Positions 43,698 to 51,426 of a stretch of DNA of 64,000 bases are shown piece after piece. Both the position numbers and the translations under genes were made by a program. Under the pieces are notes generated by a model, which saw nothing but the letters and a program-made list of their open reading frames with translations, did not search any database and was not told the origin of the DNA. Positions within the stretch are counted from its first letter, which is position 1. Every line of letters starts with the position of its first letter. The stretch is from Fructobacillus fructosus KCTC 3544 (GTDB lineage Bacteria > Bacillota > Bacilli > Lactobacillales > Lactobacillaceae): the NCBI RefSeq assembly GCF_001438695.1, contig NZ_JQBH01000006.1, positions 22,341 to 86,340 on the forward strand, written 5' to 3'.

Positions 43698-43784
43698 GAA
43701 AGCCTCCTCTATATCTTCTAACATTTTAGCACAGGAAAGGGCTTTTCTGCTGCTATTCAATCGTCCTCGCCATTTTTAAAGAAC

Positions 43785-43817
43785 AAAAAGAACCGACCAC
43801 AACGGCCGGTTCTTTTT
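43785..43817. terminator. Terminator after nusB
   Basis: Arms AGAACCG (43789-43795) and CGGTTCT (43807-43813) with inner CC/GG pairs and flanking A- and T-runs, usable in both directions. Confidence 0.85.
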
Positions 43818-43823
43818 GTTTCG

Positions 43824-44237
43824 TTATTCAACGTTAGCTGGTGCAAAGTTTTTCAACACCCCATTAATGAACTGAGCATCTTCGACCGTTGCATATTCCT
43901 TCGCCAATTCAACTGCCTCATCGACAACAACCTTGTAGGGGGTTGGTTCCGGAAGTGTTAATTCATAACTTGCCATTCGAAGAATCACTAAGTTCAAACG
44001 AGCAATTCGGTCCAATTTCCAGCCGGTTACCAAGTGCTTGGCCAATTCTTCATCCAGTTCCTTAGACGTTGCCAACACCCCATTCACTAATTGGGGTAAA
44101 AAGGCTTGGTACGAACGCTTACCAAGAACTAGATCATAATTCAAATCCATCTGGTTATCATCAGGAACTTCTTTGGTAGCCGCAAAGAGAATTTGCATGG
44201 CTGCTTGTCGTTCCTCATGTCGTGACATTTGGGTCAT
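43824..44237 (-). CDS. nusB: Transcription antitermination factor NusB
   Basis: This is a component of the rRNA antitermination complex, binding boxA RNA with NusE. The 137 all-helical residues match the family: SRHEERQAAMQILFA at the N-terminus, VTGWKLDRIARLNLVILRMA and the closing KVVDEAVELAKEYATVEDAQ. It overlaps the Asp23 gene by four bases (ATGA), so translation is coupled. Confidence 0.95.
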   Translation of the reverse strand: MTQMSRHEERQAAMQILFAATKEVPDDNQMDLNYDLVLGKRSYQAFLPQLVNGVLATSKELDEELAKHLVTGWKLDRIARLNLVILRMASYELTLPEPTPYKVVVDEAVELAKEYATVEDAQFINGVLKNFAPANVE

Positions 44238-44701
44238 TTTGCTGACTCCTTCTTCCCACTTTTATCAAAAAGGTGTTCTGGATCAATCGTTTGGTGGTCC
44301 TCATCAGGCACTAAACCAGTAACGGTGACGTTCACTGAATCAACAACCAAGCCCGCTAAATTAGCCAAATCGGCCTTCACTGCCTGTTGAATAGCAAAGG
44401 CGACTTTTGGAATAACCGCCCCGTATTCAAGAATGACGGCTAAGTCAAAGGTCACTTGATTATCCTCACCCTTTTTTAACAAGACGCCAGGGACTGCTGG
44501 TTGTACCCCAGCTACCCGAGTCAAATACTTAGGCAAGTGTTCGTAAACCTTGGCTTGCATAGCCGCAACGCCATCAACTCCTTGTGCAGCAGCCTGCGCA
44601 ACGGCTTCCAATGCCGCTTTTGAAACGAGCATCTGACCGTCTGCCATTTGCTCCTTTGTCAGCAAAAAGTTCTTGCTTGTTAAATCAGTTGACTTTGCCA
44701 T
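44234..44701 (-). CDS. Asp23/Gls24 family envelope stress protein (YqhY-like)
   Basis: The 155-residue product has the Asp23 core (QMLVSKAALEAVAQAAAQGV, then VTFDLAVILEYGAVIPKVAF and VNVTVTGLV). The ATG at 44701 follows AAGGAGG. Members are abundant alkaline-shock or envelope proteins; the copy next to nusB and efp corresponds to Bacillus YqhY, linked to fatty-acid (acetyl-CoA carboxylase) control. The order efp, yqhY, nusB is conserved in Firmicutes. Confidence 0.92.
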   Translation of the reverse strand: MAKSTDLTSKNFLLTKEQMADGQMLVSKAALEAVAQAAAQGVDGVAAMQAKVYEHLPKYLTRVAGVQPAVPGVLLKKGEDNQVTFDLAVILEYGAVIPKVAFAIQQAVKADLANLAGLVVDSVNVTVTGLVPDEDHQTIDPEHLFDKSGKKESAK

Positions 44702-44752
44702 GGGCTTTCCTCCTTGATTGACCAAAATTGACTGTCCTTAAACAGTCTAACA

Positions 44753-44788
44753 AAACACAAAAGACTGCTTCACCAGAGCAAAGCAGTC
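44753..44788 (-). terminator. Terminator after efp
   Basis: Arms GACTGCTT (44763-44770) and AAGCAGTC (44781-44788) are perfect complements followed on the minus strand by T-rich sequence. This separates efp from the asp23-nusB unit. Confidence 0.85.
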
Positions 44789-44795
44789 GTCATGA

Positions 44796-45356
44796 TTACG
44801 CGCGGCCCTTGTAAGAACCATCTTCCGTGTTAACGATGATGGTTTCACCTTCGTTAACAAAGTCAGGAACCGTAATCGTTGCACCGGTTTCAACAACGGC
44901 AGGCTTACCAGAACCCGTTGCAGTAGCGCCCTTGATGCCTGGTTGCGTCTCGACAACCTTCAGTTGAACGGATGAAGGCAATTCGGCCCCCAACACTTCT
45001 GAACCATACATCGTGATCTTAACTTCCATTCCTTCAAGCATGTACTTCAAGGCTTCCTTCAAGTTTTCATCAGGGATGTTGATTTGTTCGTATGATTCCG
45101 TATCCATAAAGACACGACCATCGTTTTCAGCGTACAAGTAAGACATTGGACGCGTCGTAATTTCAGCTTGTTCAAACTTGTCACCAGGACGGAAAGTCAC
45201 TTCGTTAACCGCACCCGTACGCAAGTTCTTCAACTTTGAGCGAACAAAAGCCGCTCCCTTACCAGGCTTTACGTGTTGGAATTCAATCACGCGCCAGATT
45301 GAATTTGAGTATTCAATCGTCAAACCTGTCTTCAAATCATTCATGCCGATTGCCAT
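44796..45356 (-). CDS. efp: Translation elongation factor P
   Basis: This rescues ribosomes stalled on polyproline. The start is ATG 45356 ([19 protein letters not shown]), eight bases after GAGGG; an ATG two codons upstream is too close to the RBS. The 186 residues comprise the KOW-like domain 1 with the modification-site loop KPGKGAAF, and two OB domains (for example [20 protein letters not shown]). It is a single-gene transcript with its own terminator. Confidence 0.96.
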   Translation of the reverse strand: MAIGMNDLKTGLTIEYSNSIWRVIEFQHVKPGKGAAFVRSKLKNLRTGAVNEVTFRPGDKFEQAEITTRPMSYLYAENDGRVFMDTESYEQINIPDENLKEALKYMLEGMEVKITMYGSEVLGAELPSSVQLKVVETQPGIKGATATGSGKPAVVETGATITVPDFVNEGETIIVNTEDGSYKGRA

Positions 45357-45481
45357 GAGCATATCCCTCGTTTATTCGTAATTGACTTTTATTGTAACAA
45401 AAAAAAGGAGTTTTCGCACGGTTTAACTGGTATTTTTTCAAGGATAAGCAGGCAATAAAAGTCGCGACTTCCCTCTATCTA

Positions 45482-45490
45482 TGGTAAAAT
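45482..45490 (+). promoter_or_regulatory. Extended -10 promoter for rpoY-rnjA
   Basis: TGGTAAAAT carries TG one base before a TAAAAT -10 hexamer; no good -35 is seen at 17 bp. It lies about 55 bp upstream of the rpoY start. Confidence 0.45.
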
Positions 45491-45546
45491 TGCAATTAAG
45501 GTTTCCGATTCGAGACAAAAAAATTACTATTTTGGAGAAAACAAAC

Positions 45547-45762
45547 ATGGTTTACAAAGTTTATTATCAAGAAAGTATGGAACGCAACCCTAAGCGTGAA
45601 TATACCCAATCGTTTTATCTAGAGGCTGATAACCAAGCCGATGCCTACGCAATGGCACAAAAGAATACCGACTATAACATTGAAACAGTTGAAGAACTCT
45701 CTGACGCAGCTCTGGTGTACGAACAGGCTGATCCGGAATTCAAGTTAACGACTTTTAACTAA
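45547..45762 (+). CDS. rpoY: RNA polymerase epsilon subunit
   Basis: This is the small auxiliary subunit of Firmicute RNA polymerase (YkzG, DUF1447). The ATG at 45547 follows TTGGAG and gives 71 residues (MVYKVYYQESMERNPKREYT, YLEADNQADAYAMAQKN). It sits five bases before rnjA, the invariant rpoY-rnjA pairing, which ties a polymerase subunit to RNA decay. Confidence 0.94.
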   Translation: MVYKVYYQESMERNPKREYTQSFYLEADNQADAYAMAQKNTDYNIETVEELSDAALVYEQADPEFKLTTFN

Positions 45763-45767
45763 TTTTC

Positions 45768-47450
45768 ATGAATAAAATCGATATCAAACCAAACGAAGTG
45801 GCGGTCTACGCCCTCGGAGGCCTAGGTGAAATTGGGAAAAACACCTACGGGATTGAATACCAGGACGAAATTGTCATTGTCGATGCTGGTATTAAGTTTC
45901 CTGAAGATTCCCTCTTAGGAATTGACTACGTCATTCCCGACTACTCGTACTTAGTCGAAAACATTGATAAGGTGAAGGGCTTGGTCATCACCCACGGTCA
46001 CGAAGACCACATTGGGGCCATTGCCTACTTCTTACAGTCCGTTAACGTTCCGGTATATGCCGGGCCATTGGCCATGGCGCTTATCCGCAACAAGCTGGAA
46101 GAAAAGCAAATGCTCAACCGGGTGGAGCTGCATGAAATCACGGATGGTTCTGTAATTAACTTCGGTAAGACTTCTGCCGAATTCTTCCGCACGACTCACT
46201 CGATTCCCGATGTCTTCGGAATTGCAATCAAAACACCGGTCGGTACAATTGTCGAAACCGGTGACTTCAAGTTTGACCTCACACCAACCACCAAGCAAAA
46301 GCCAAACCTCTGGTCAATGGCCCGGATTGGTGAAGAAGGCGTGCTCCTCTTGATGTCCGATTCAACAAACGCAGAACGCCCTGAATGGACCAAGTCCGAA
46401 GCCTGGGTACAAAAGACAGTTGATAAGTTATTCAGCCAGTTGAAGCACGGTCGAATTATTTTCGCCACGTTCGCTTCCAACATGAACCGTATTAAGATGG
46501 CAACCGACGCCGCCATCAAAAATGGTCGTAAGATTGCGGTCTTTGGTCGTTCCATGGAATCAGCCATGACCAACGGTCGCGCCCTTGGTTACTTGGATAT
46601 CCCAGACGATGCCCTTGTCGAACAATCGCAAATCAAAAACATCCCAGACGATGAACTCCTGATTATGTCCACTGGTTCCCAGGGTGAATCCATGGCGGCT
46701 TTGGCTCGAATTGCCAACGGTACGCACAAGCAAGTGCGTTTGAAGCCAAAGGATAACGTAATTTTCTCCTCTTCTCCAATTCCCGGTAACACCGCTTCGG
46801 TCAACGCCGTCATTAACAAATTGGAAGAAGGCGGCGCCAACGTCATCCACGGTAAGTTGAACAACATCCACACTTCTGGTCACGGTGGTCAAGAAGAACA
46901 GAAGTTAATGCTCTCCTTGATGAAACCAAAGTACTTCATGCCCGTCCACGGAGAATACCGCATGTTGAAGGTCCACGCCGGTTTGGCTGAGGAATTAGAC
47001 ATTCCCAAGGAAAACACCTTCATCCAAGAAAATGGGGATGTTTTGGCAATGGACGGGGTTAACCCACCTCGTCTTGCTGGTCATTTCCCTGCCGAAGATA
47101 CTTATATCGACGGATCTGGAATTGGGGACATTGGTTCCGTGGTCTTACATGACCGACTCAAATTATCACAAGATGGTTTGGTCATTGTTACGGCAACCAT
47201 TGACTTGAAAAAGAAAGAAATTCTGTCAGGTCCAGATATTTTGTCACGTGGTTTCGTTTATATGCGTGAATCTGGTGATTTGATCAACGATGGTCGCCAC
47301 GTTATCTTTAATACAATTCGCAAAGCAATGTCTCAAAAGTCTGCTTCCGAATCCGATATTCGTCAAGCGATTATTGATGACCTCTCCAAGTACCTACACA
47401 AAGAAACTGCCCGCAAGCCAATGATTTTGCCAATGCTAATTATGGTTTAA
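45768..47450 (+). CDS. rnjA: Ribonuclease J1
   Basis: This 5'-3' exo- and endoribonuclease is central to mRNA decay in Firmicutes. The 560 residues carry the metallo-beta-lactamase motif THGHEDHIGAIAYFL, DSTNAERPE, the beta-CASP segment GRIIFATFASNMNRIKMA and HTSGHGGQEEQKLML. The RNase J C-terminal domain follows. No Shine-Dalgarno precedes ATG 45768, and only five bases separate it from the rpoY stop, so translation probably depends on reinitiation from rpoY. Confidence 0.96.
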   Translation: MNKIDIKPNEVAVYALGGLGEIGKNTYGIEYQDEIVIVDAGIKFPEDSLLGIDYVIPDYSYLVENIDKVKGLVITHGHEDHIGAIAYFLQSVNVPVYAGPLAMALIRNKLEEKQMLNRVELHEITDGSVINFGKTSAEFFRTTHSIPDVFGIAIKTPVGTIVETGDFKFDLTPTTKQKPNLWSMARIGEEGVLLLMSDSTNAERPEWTKSEAWVQKTVDKLFSQLKHGRIIFATFASNMNRIKMATDAAIKNGRKIAVFGRSMESAMTNGRALGYLDIPDDALVEQSQIKNIPDDELLIMSTGSQGESMAALARIANGTHKQVRLKPKDNVIFSSSPIPGNTASVNAVINKLEEGGANVIHGKLNNIHTSGHGGQEEQKLMLSLMKPKYFMPVHGEYRMLKVHAGLAEELDIPKENTFIQENGDVLAMDGVNPPRLAGHFPAEDTYIDGSGIGDIGSVVLHDRLKLSQDGLVIVTATIDLKKKEILSGPDILSRGFVYMRESGDLINDGRHVIFNTIRKAMSQKSASESDIRQAIIDDLSKYLHKETARKPMILPMLIMV

Positions 47451-47455
47451 GGCCG

Positions 47456-47481
47456 AAGGCATGCCAACGCATGCCTTTTTT
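47456..47481 (+). terminator. Terminator after rnjA
   Basis: Arms AAGGCATGC (47456-47464) and GCATGCCTT (47469-47477) around CAAC, followed by a T-run, only 25 bp before the next start codon. Confidence 0.9.
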
Positions 47482-47506
47482 AACGCAATCATTTAGGAGG
47501 GCGATT

Positions 47507-48442
47507 ATGCCCAATCAAGCACATTTTTTCCTTGATACAGAGCTATTCCATGGTAAGAACAAAAACGCCATACTTGATCAGATTCAGGGTGAGCTAACCA
47601 CAGCGAACCTCAGCGTGAGCTTTTCCAAGTCCCGTCCCCACCACTCTCTTTACCAGGCGGCAAAACTAGTGGCCACCAACCGCCGCTATAAAGAGGACCA
47701 GTCCGCCATCGTGGTGATTGGCAATGAGGCTTCAGTGAATGCTGTTTTAAACGCTTTTCTGACCGCTAACCCAAGCAAACGGCGGCCACTTTTAGCCATT
47801 AATCCCGACGTCAAACACCGTTCCGTTCATGAGCTGATTCACATTATTGTGTCATCACTTGCGAAAATGACGATTCAAGAACGACCACTAGCCGCCATTT
47901 CAGGAGAAGTACCCAATGTCGGTACACTTTATTTCTTTGATACGTTGCAAGTTGGTCCTGACTTTTCAGCACTACTCCCCGACTTTCAACAAAAAGTCAT
48001 CTGGAAAAAGGCTTGGGAACAACTCCTCTCTTTTTGGGGCTATCTTTCCAGGAGTCAGGACCGAATCTTCTTCTCTTGGACACTGCGTCAGGGGACTGAC
48101 TATCAACACAATGCGAAGACACTCGGTCTACAAATCCGCCTGGTCGATTTACCTGGGCAATCGCCTTTCATGGTACGCATGGTCAATCAAGTGGCTTTCC
48201 CGAAAATTCTTTGGACCTATCTGCAAGGGAAAAAAGGACGGCAAAATCCCTCTCGACGTGGATTCATTACGTTCTCTTTGGCGGAGCAAGCCGATTTTCA
48301 TATTCGCGATTTACAGAGTCCTAAACTAGACGGTTCCCTTCTCAAGGCTGGTGCCTATAGTTTCACTCTTAAAATGGCCGGTTCATACCCGCTCATTCAA
48401 GCCACTACTAATCATCAAAAGAAAAACGAAAAAAAGAACTAG
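47507..48442 (+). CDS. Diacylglycerol-kinase-like protein with a lost catalytic motif
   Basis: ATG 47507 follows AGGAGGG at good spacing; 311 residues. The layout resembles LCB5/YegS/DagK lipid kinases. An N-terminal alpha/beta segment ends in VVIGNEASVNAVLNAFL, aligning with the family VVGGDGTLNEVVNGL. LLAINPDVKHRSVHEL lies where the family has IPxGTxNDFAR. The following beta-sandwich-like region includes GEVPNVGTLYFFDTLQVGPDFSAL. The GGDGT nucleotide loop (here GNEAS) and the GTxNDFAR motif are both absent, so kinase activity is unlikely. Function is unknown; it may be a pseudoenzyme or lipid-binding relative. The frame is intact, with an RBS and terminators on both sides, which argues that it is expressed. 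Confidence 0.6.
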   Translation: MPNQAHFFLDTELFHGKNKNAILDQIQGELTTANLSVSFSKSRPHHSLYQAAKLVATNRRYKEDQSAIVVIGNEASVNAVLNAFLTANPSKRRPLLAINPDVKHRSVHELIHIIVSSLAKMTIQERPLAAISGEVPNVGTLYFFDTLQVGPDFSALLPDFQQKVIWKKAWEQLLSFWGYLSRSQDRIFFSWTLRQGTDYQHNAKTLGLQIRLVDLPGQSPFMVRMVNQVAFPKILWTYLQGKKGRQNPSRRGFITFSLAEQADFHIRDLQSPKLDGSLLKAGAYSFTLKMAGSYPLIQATTNHQKKNEKKN

Positions 48443-48464
48443 CTTCTGCTAGTTCTTTTTTTTC
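48431..48464. terminator. Bidirectional terminator between the DagK-like gene and metK
   Basis: Arms AGAACTAGC (48435-48443) and GCTAGTTCT (48448-48456) around TTCT with A- and T-runs; it serves both convergent genes and touches both stop codons. Confidence 0.92.
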
Positions 48465-49622
48465 TTATAACTGCTCCCGAATGGCTTCGACTTTATCCAG
48501 CCGTTCCCAAGGTAAATCTAAATCAGGACGCCCAAAGTGCCCGTAGGCGGCCGTCTGTTGATACATTGGCTTTCTTAAATCGAGCGCTTGAATAATGGCC
48601 AAAGGACGAAAGTCGAACAAATCATGAACCACTTCTTCAATTTTTTGCTCCGACACCTTGGCCGTACCAAATGTTTCGATGTTCAACGAAACTGGTTCAG
48701 CCACCCCAATGGCATAGGCCACCTGGAGTTCGACTTTGTCAGCAACACCTGCGGCAACCAAGTTTTTAGCTACATACCGAGCATAGTAGGCACCAGAACG
48801 GTCCACTTTTGTTGCATCCTTACCCGAAAAGGCCCCACCACCGTGGTGAGCAGCCCCACCATAGGTATCCACAATAATCTTGCGACCAGTTAGACCTGAA
48901 TCGGCTTGCGGGCCACCCAAAACAAAACGACCAGAAGGATTGATATAGTACTTCGTCTCATCATCAACCAACTCCTGCGGAAGAATTGGATCAATCACCA
49001 AACGCTTCACGTCTTTTCGGAGCTGATCAAGTTCAACCTGTTCGTCGTGCTGCGTGGACAACACAACGGCAGCGATTCGCTCAACCTGCCCATCATCTGA
49101 AAGTGCCAACGTTACTTCGCCCTTTGCATCTGGACGTAGGTAATCCAACTGTCCCTCCTCACGAACTGCGCGAATCTTTCGCATGAGTTGATGAGACAGG
49201 TCCAGTGCAAGCGGTAGATAGTCAGCGGTTTCATTAGTCGCATAACCAAAAACCATTCCTTGGTCGCCCGCCCCTAGCTGATCCGGATCATCATCTGCGG
49301 CATCGACAGCTTGGGCAATGTCTGCCGACTGCTCAACAATCTTGTTGGACACATTGATGGAATCAGCGGAAAAGCCCAACTCCGGTTGATTGTAGCCAAT
49401 TGCCCGAACCGTTTCAACAGCAATTTGGCGAATATTCACATAGGCCGTTGTTGAAAGTTCACCAAAGATCGACACATCACCCGTTGACGTTGTCACCTCA
49501 ATCGCGGCACGTGCGTTGGGATCTTGTTCTAAGACGGCATCTAAAATGGCGTCTGCAATCTGGTCCGCGACTTTGTCAGGATGACCATTGGCCACCGATT
49601 CAGCTGTAAAATACTTTGTCAT
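48465..49622 (-). CDS. metK: S-adenosylmethionine synthetase
   Basis: This makes SAM from methionine and ATP. The 385 residues carry [28 protein letters not shown] and [19 protein letters not shown], all family signatures, and the C-terminal KVEAI. AGGAGGAG precedes the ATG at 49622. The gene is preceded by an S-box (SAM-I) riboswitch with a transcription terminator, so it should be shut off when SAM is plentiful. Confidence 0.97.
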   Translation of the reverse strand: MTKYFTAESVANGHPDKVADQIADAILDAVLEQDPNARAAIEVTTSTGDVSIFGELSTTAYVNIRQIAVETVRAIGYNQPELGFSADSINVSNKIVEQSADIAQAVDAADDDPDQLGAGDQGMVFGYATNETADYLPLALDLSHQLMRKIRAVREEGQLDYLRPDAKGEVTLALSDDGQVERIAAVVLSTQHDEQVELDQLRKDVKRLVIDPILPQELVDDETKYYINPSGRFVLGGPQADSGLTGRKIIVDTYGGAAHHGGGAFSGKDATKVDRSGAYYARYVAKNLVAAGVADKVELQVAYAIGVAEPVSLNIETFGTAKVSEQKIEEVVHDLFDFRPLAIIQALDLRKPMYQQTAAYGHFGRPDLDLPWERLDKVEAIREQL

Positions 49623-49658
49623 TTCTTCTCCTCCTGACTATCAAAACCTATAAGAGCA

Positions 49659-49786
49659 AAAGAAAAGCGCCCAAAGCAAGTCTTTGGACGCCATGACCTT
49701 GCCTATCTTACAGAATTACCACCGTGCAACTGCCGGTTGGTGCAGGTTCATCGTGCTGTATCACTTCCCTGCTCTTGATAGTTTTG
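49659..49786 (-). promoter_or_regulatory. SAM-I (S-box) riboswitch with terminator upstream of metK
   Basis: The aptamer lies at 49703-49781 on the minus strand. It opens with CTATCAAGAGCAGGGA, contains the S-box pieces GATGAACCTGCACCAACC and CACGGTGGTAATTCTG, and closes P1 with AAGATAG. The expression platform is a terminator with arms GCGTCCAAAG and CTTTGGGCGC (49667-49691), followed by a T-rich run (49659-49666). High SAM should favour the terminator. Confidence 0.9.
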
Positions 49787-49801
49787 AAATTTATAATTGT
49801 T

Positions 49802-49830
49802 ATTGTACATGATAAAATAAAAAAGAACAA
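49802..49830 (-). promoter_or_regulatory. metK riboswitch promoter, overlapping a divergent promoter
   Basis: On the minus strand TTGTTC (49825-49830) and TACAAT (49802-49807) are spaced 17 bp. On the plus strand an extended -10, TGATAAAAT ending at 49818, for the 49852 gene lies inside the same interval, so the two promoters face each other over shared DNA. Confidence 0.55.
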
Positions 49831-49851
49831 GGATGTTAACGGAGAAAAAGT

Positions 49852-50703
49852 ATGTCAGACGAATATTCAGATAAAGAAAAAATGGCGCTCGATGCCCTTT
49901 TAAAAAAGCCAACGGAAACGGGGCACGACTTTTTCAAGCGAAGTAAGAAAGGAAGTGTTCCAGATACAGGAAACACGGGAACCAGTAGGGTGAACGCTTC
50001 GTTACCAGCTGTTTATCCATACACGGTTCCCGGTTTCACTGTTCTTCTGGTGGCTATCTGGTGGTTAAAACCGCTCTTAACGGGGCGCTTAGCCAATATT
50101 TTCTCTTTTGAGCAGGCCTGGCCTTTGCTTGCCTATTCTCTTTTTACCTCGCTTGCCTTAGCCTTCCTAGTGGCTAATCGCTTTCAACGACCAACGTGGC
50201 ATTTTTACGTTTCGCTCATTGCTTCACTCCTTGTGCTTTTTTCTTCATCATTACGAACCCGTTTTGAAGTGATGTTGCTATTACTGCTGTTTTTACTGGT
50301 TCTAACGCTGCTGCCCTTCCCAAGTGTTCAATTACAAAATGTAATTGGAATCACCGCGCTGAGCGCTTTAATAACTTTTGCAGTCCCGGTTTGTATCACA
50401 TTTTTAGCTTATAACTACGTTGATCAGGACTTTTTAAAGAACTCTTGGCACCTCTTCTATGGTTCACTCTTTTACTTCACACCGCTTTTCTTACCAAAAG
50501 CCAAAGGACGGTTGCTCTCACTCTTCACTGGGTCTGCGCTGCTCATCCACGCCTTCTACACCACAGGATTTGGACTTCCTGCCGTAGCAACAACCATTTT
50601 AGTCCTTGCAACCTTTATTTTCTCCTGCATGCGACCACAAACCTACCGCTATCAACCACTTGTCGCGCTATGTGGCTTGTTATTAACTGTTTTATTTCTT
50701 TAA
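49852..50703 (+). CDS. Polytopic membrane protein of unknown function
   Basis: The gene is not recognised. ATG 49852 follows CGGAG; 283 residues. The first 55 residues are charged and soluble (MSDEYSDKEKMALDALLKKP). About eight hydrophobic segments follow between residues 57 and 283, ending directly at the membrane with VALCGLLLTVLFL. Many aromatic and Leu/Val residues but no obvious catalytic or transport motif are seen. It is divergent from metK, sharing its promoter region, and has its own terminator. A small transporter or envelope protein is possible; no family can be named. Confidence 0.75.
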   Translation: MSDEYSDKEKMALDALLKKPTETGHDFFKRSKKGSVPDTGNTGTSRVNASLPAVYPYTVPGFTVLLVAIWWLKPLLTGRLANIFSFEQAWPLLAYSLFTSLALAFLVANRFQRPTWHFYVSLIASLLVLFSSSLRTRFEVMLLLLLFLLVLTLLPFPSVQLQNVIGITALSALITFAVPVCITFLAYNYVDQDFLKNSWHLFYGSLFYFTPLFLPKAKGRLLSLFTGSALLIHAFYTTGFGLPAVATTILVLATFIFSCMRPQTYRYQPLVALCGLLLTVLFL

Positions 50704-50711
50704 AAACAAGC

Positions 50712-50745
50712 AAAAAGAATCGGATTTCATCGTCCGATTCTTTTT
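50712..50745 (+). terminator. Terminator after the membrane protein gene
   Basis: Arms AAAAAGAATCGGA (50712-50724) and TCCGATTCTTTTT (50733-50745) around an 8-base loop. Confidence 0.9.
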
Positions 50746-50771
50746 AATTAACAAAAAACAGTGGCTCCCCC

Positions 50772-51164
50772 TTATTTTCCTTTAAAAAAATCAGCTAAAG
50801 AGGTCGAAATAATATGAAATTTTTTTGCTAAAATGCCCTTCTCCTCGATGACTGAATCAAACTCAAGTACCTCTTCAAGTGGTAATTGATTTTCTTCTCT
50901 CCGTTGCGGTGATAGGAGGTCCAGCATCTCTTCCACCTTATCATCAAAAGTCGAGTCGGCTAGATCAAAGTGAACATCATCCACCGTTTTATCCTGGTCA
51001 ATGACTTTCTTTAAATGGATTGCTTCGGCTTCAATTATTCTTTTGACGAACAAACGTGTTTCGTATAATGCAGTTGATTCATTCAGCGTTTCAAATGCCT
51101 GTGACAGCTTATCATCAATGATTATTTTTGCCTTTTGTTGTTCTTCTTTGATTTTGTTTATCAT
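50772..51164 (-). CDS. Charged helical protein of unknown function
   Basis: The gene is not recognised. I take the core as 130 residues starting MINKIKEEQQKAKIIIDDKL at ATG 51164, because this is where protein-like composition begins. The frame stays open to a possible ATG at 51314. That extension would encode two copies of LEQYSKLRKFCG from the 36-bp DNA repeats and looks non-coding. Neither start has a strong RBS. The core is rich in Lys, Glu and Asp with long predicted helices, no membrane segment and a C-terminal DFFKGK. A terminator separates it from camS upstream, so its promoter probably lies at or near the repeats. Confidence 0.6.
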   Translation of the reverse strand: MINKIKEEQQKAKIIIDDKLSQAFETLNESTALYETRLFVKRIIEAEAIHLKKVIDQDKTVDDVHFDLADSTFDDKVEEMLDLLSPQRREENQLPLEEVLEFDSVIEEKGILAKKFHIISTSLADFFKGK

Positions 51165-51180
51165 ATTTAACACTAAAATT

Positions 51181-51282
51181 CCGCAGAACTTCCTTAATTT
51201 TGAATACTGTTCCAGTTTGCCAATAGTATTAGCAAAGGTAAAGCAACCGCAGAACTTCCTTAATTTTGAATACTGTTCCAGT
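51181..51282 (-). repeat. Two identical 36-bp direct repeats separated by 30 bp
   Basis: The copies occupy 51181-51216 and 51247-51282 and are identical over all 36 bases, with no identity in flanking sequence. On the minus strand each starts ACTGGAACAGTATTCAAAAT and ends GGAAGTTCTGCGG; GAAC near one end and GTTC near the other can pair. The intervening 30 bp (51217-51246) contains TTGCCAATAGTATTAGCAA, an almost perfect dyad. The 36/30 spacing is that of type II CRISPR arrays, but no cas gene or further repeat is present in the window. Confidence 0.8.
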
Positions 51283-51384
51283 ATAAAGGGGGAATCCTCT
51301 TGTTTGGTTACCATCGAATTATTCTTCTGTAACAATATTCGACAATTTCGATAACAAAAGAGTCAACAGTAAGTTAGTCGACAC

Positions 51385-51414
51385 TAAAAAAGGACTCCGA
51401 TTAATCGGAGTCCT
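51385..51414 (-). terminator. Terminator after camS
   Basis: Arms GGACTCCGA (51392-51400) and TCGGAGTCC (51405-51413) around TTAA, followed on the minus strand by a T-run. Confidence 0.92.
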
Positions 51415-51426
51415 CACACAAAATAA

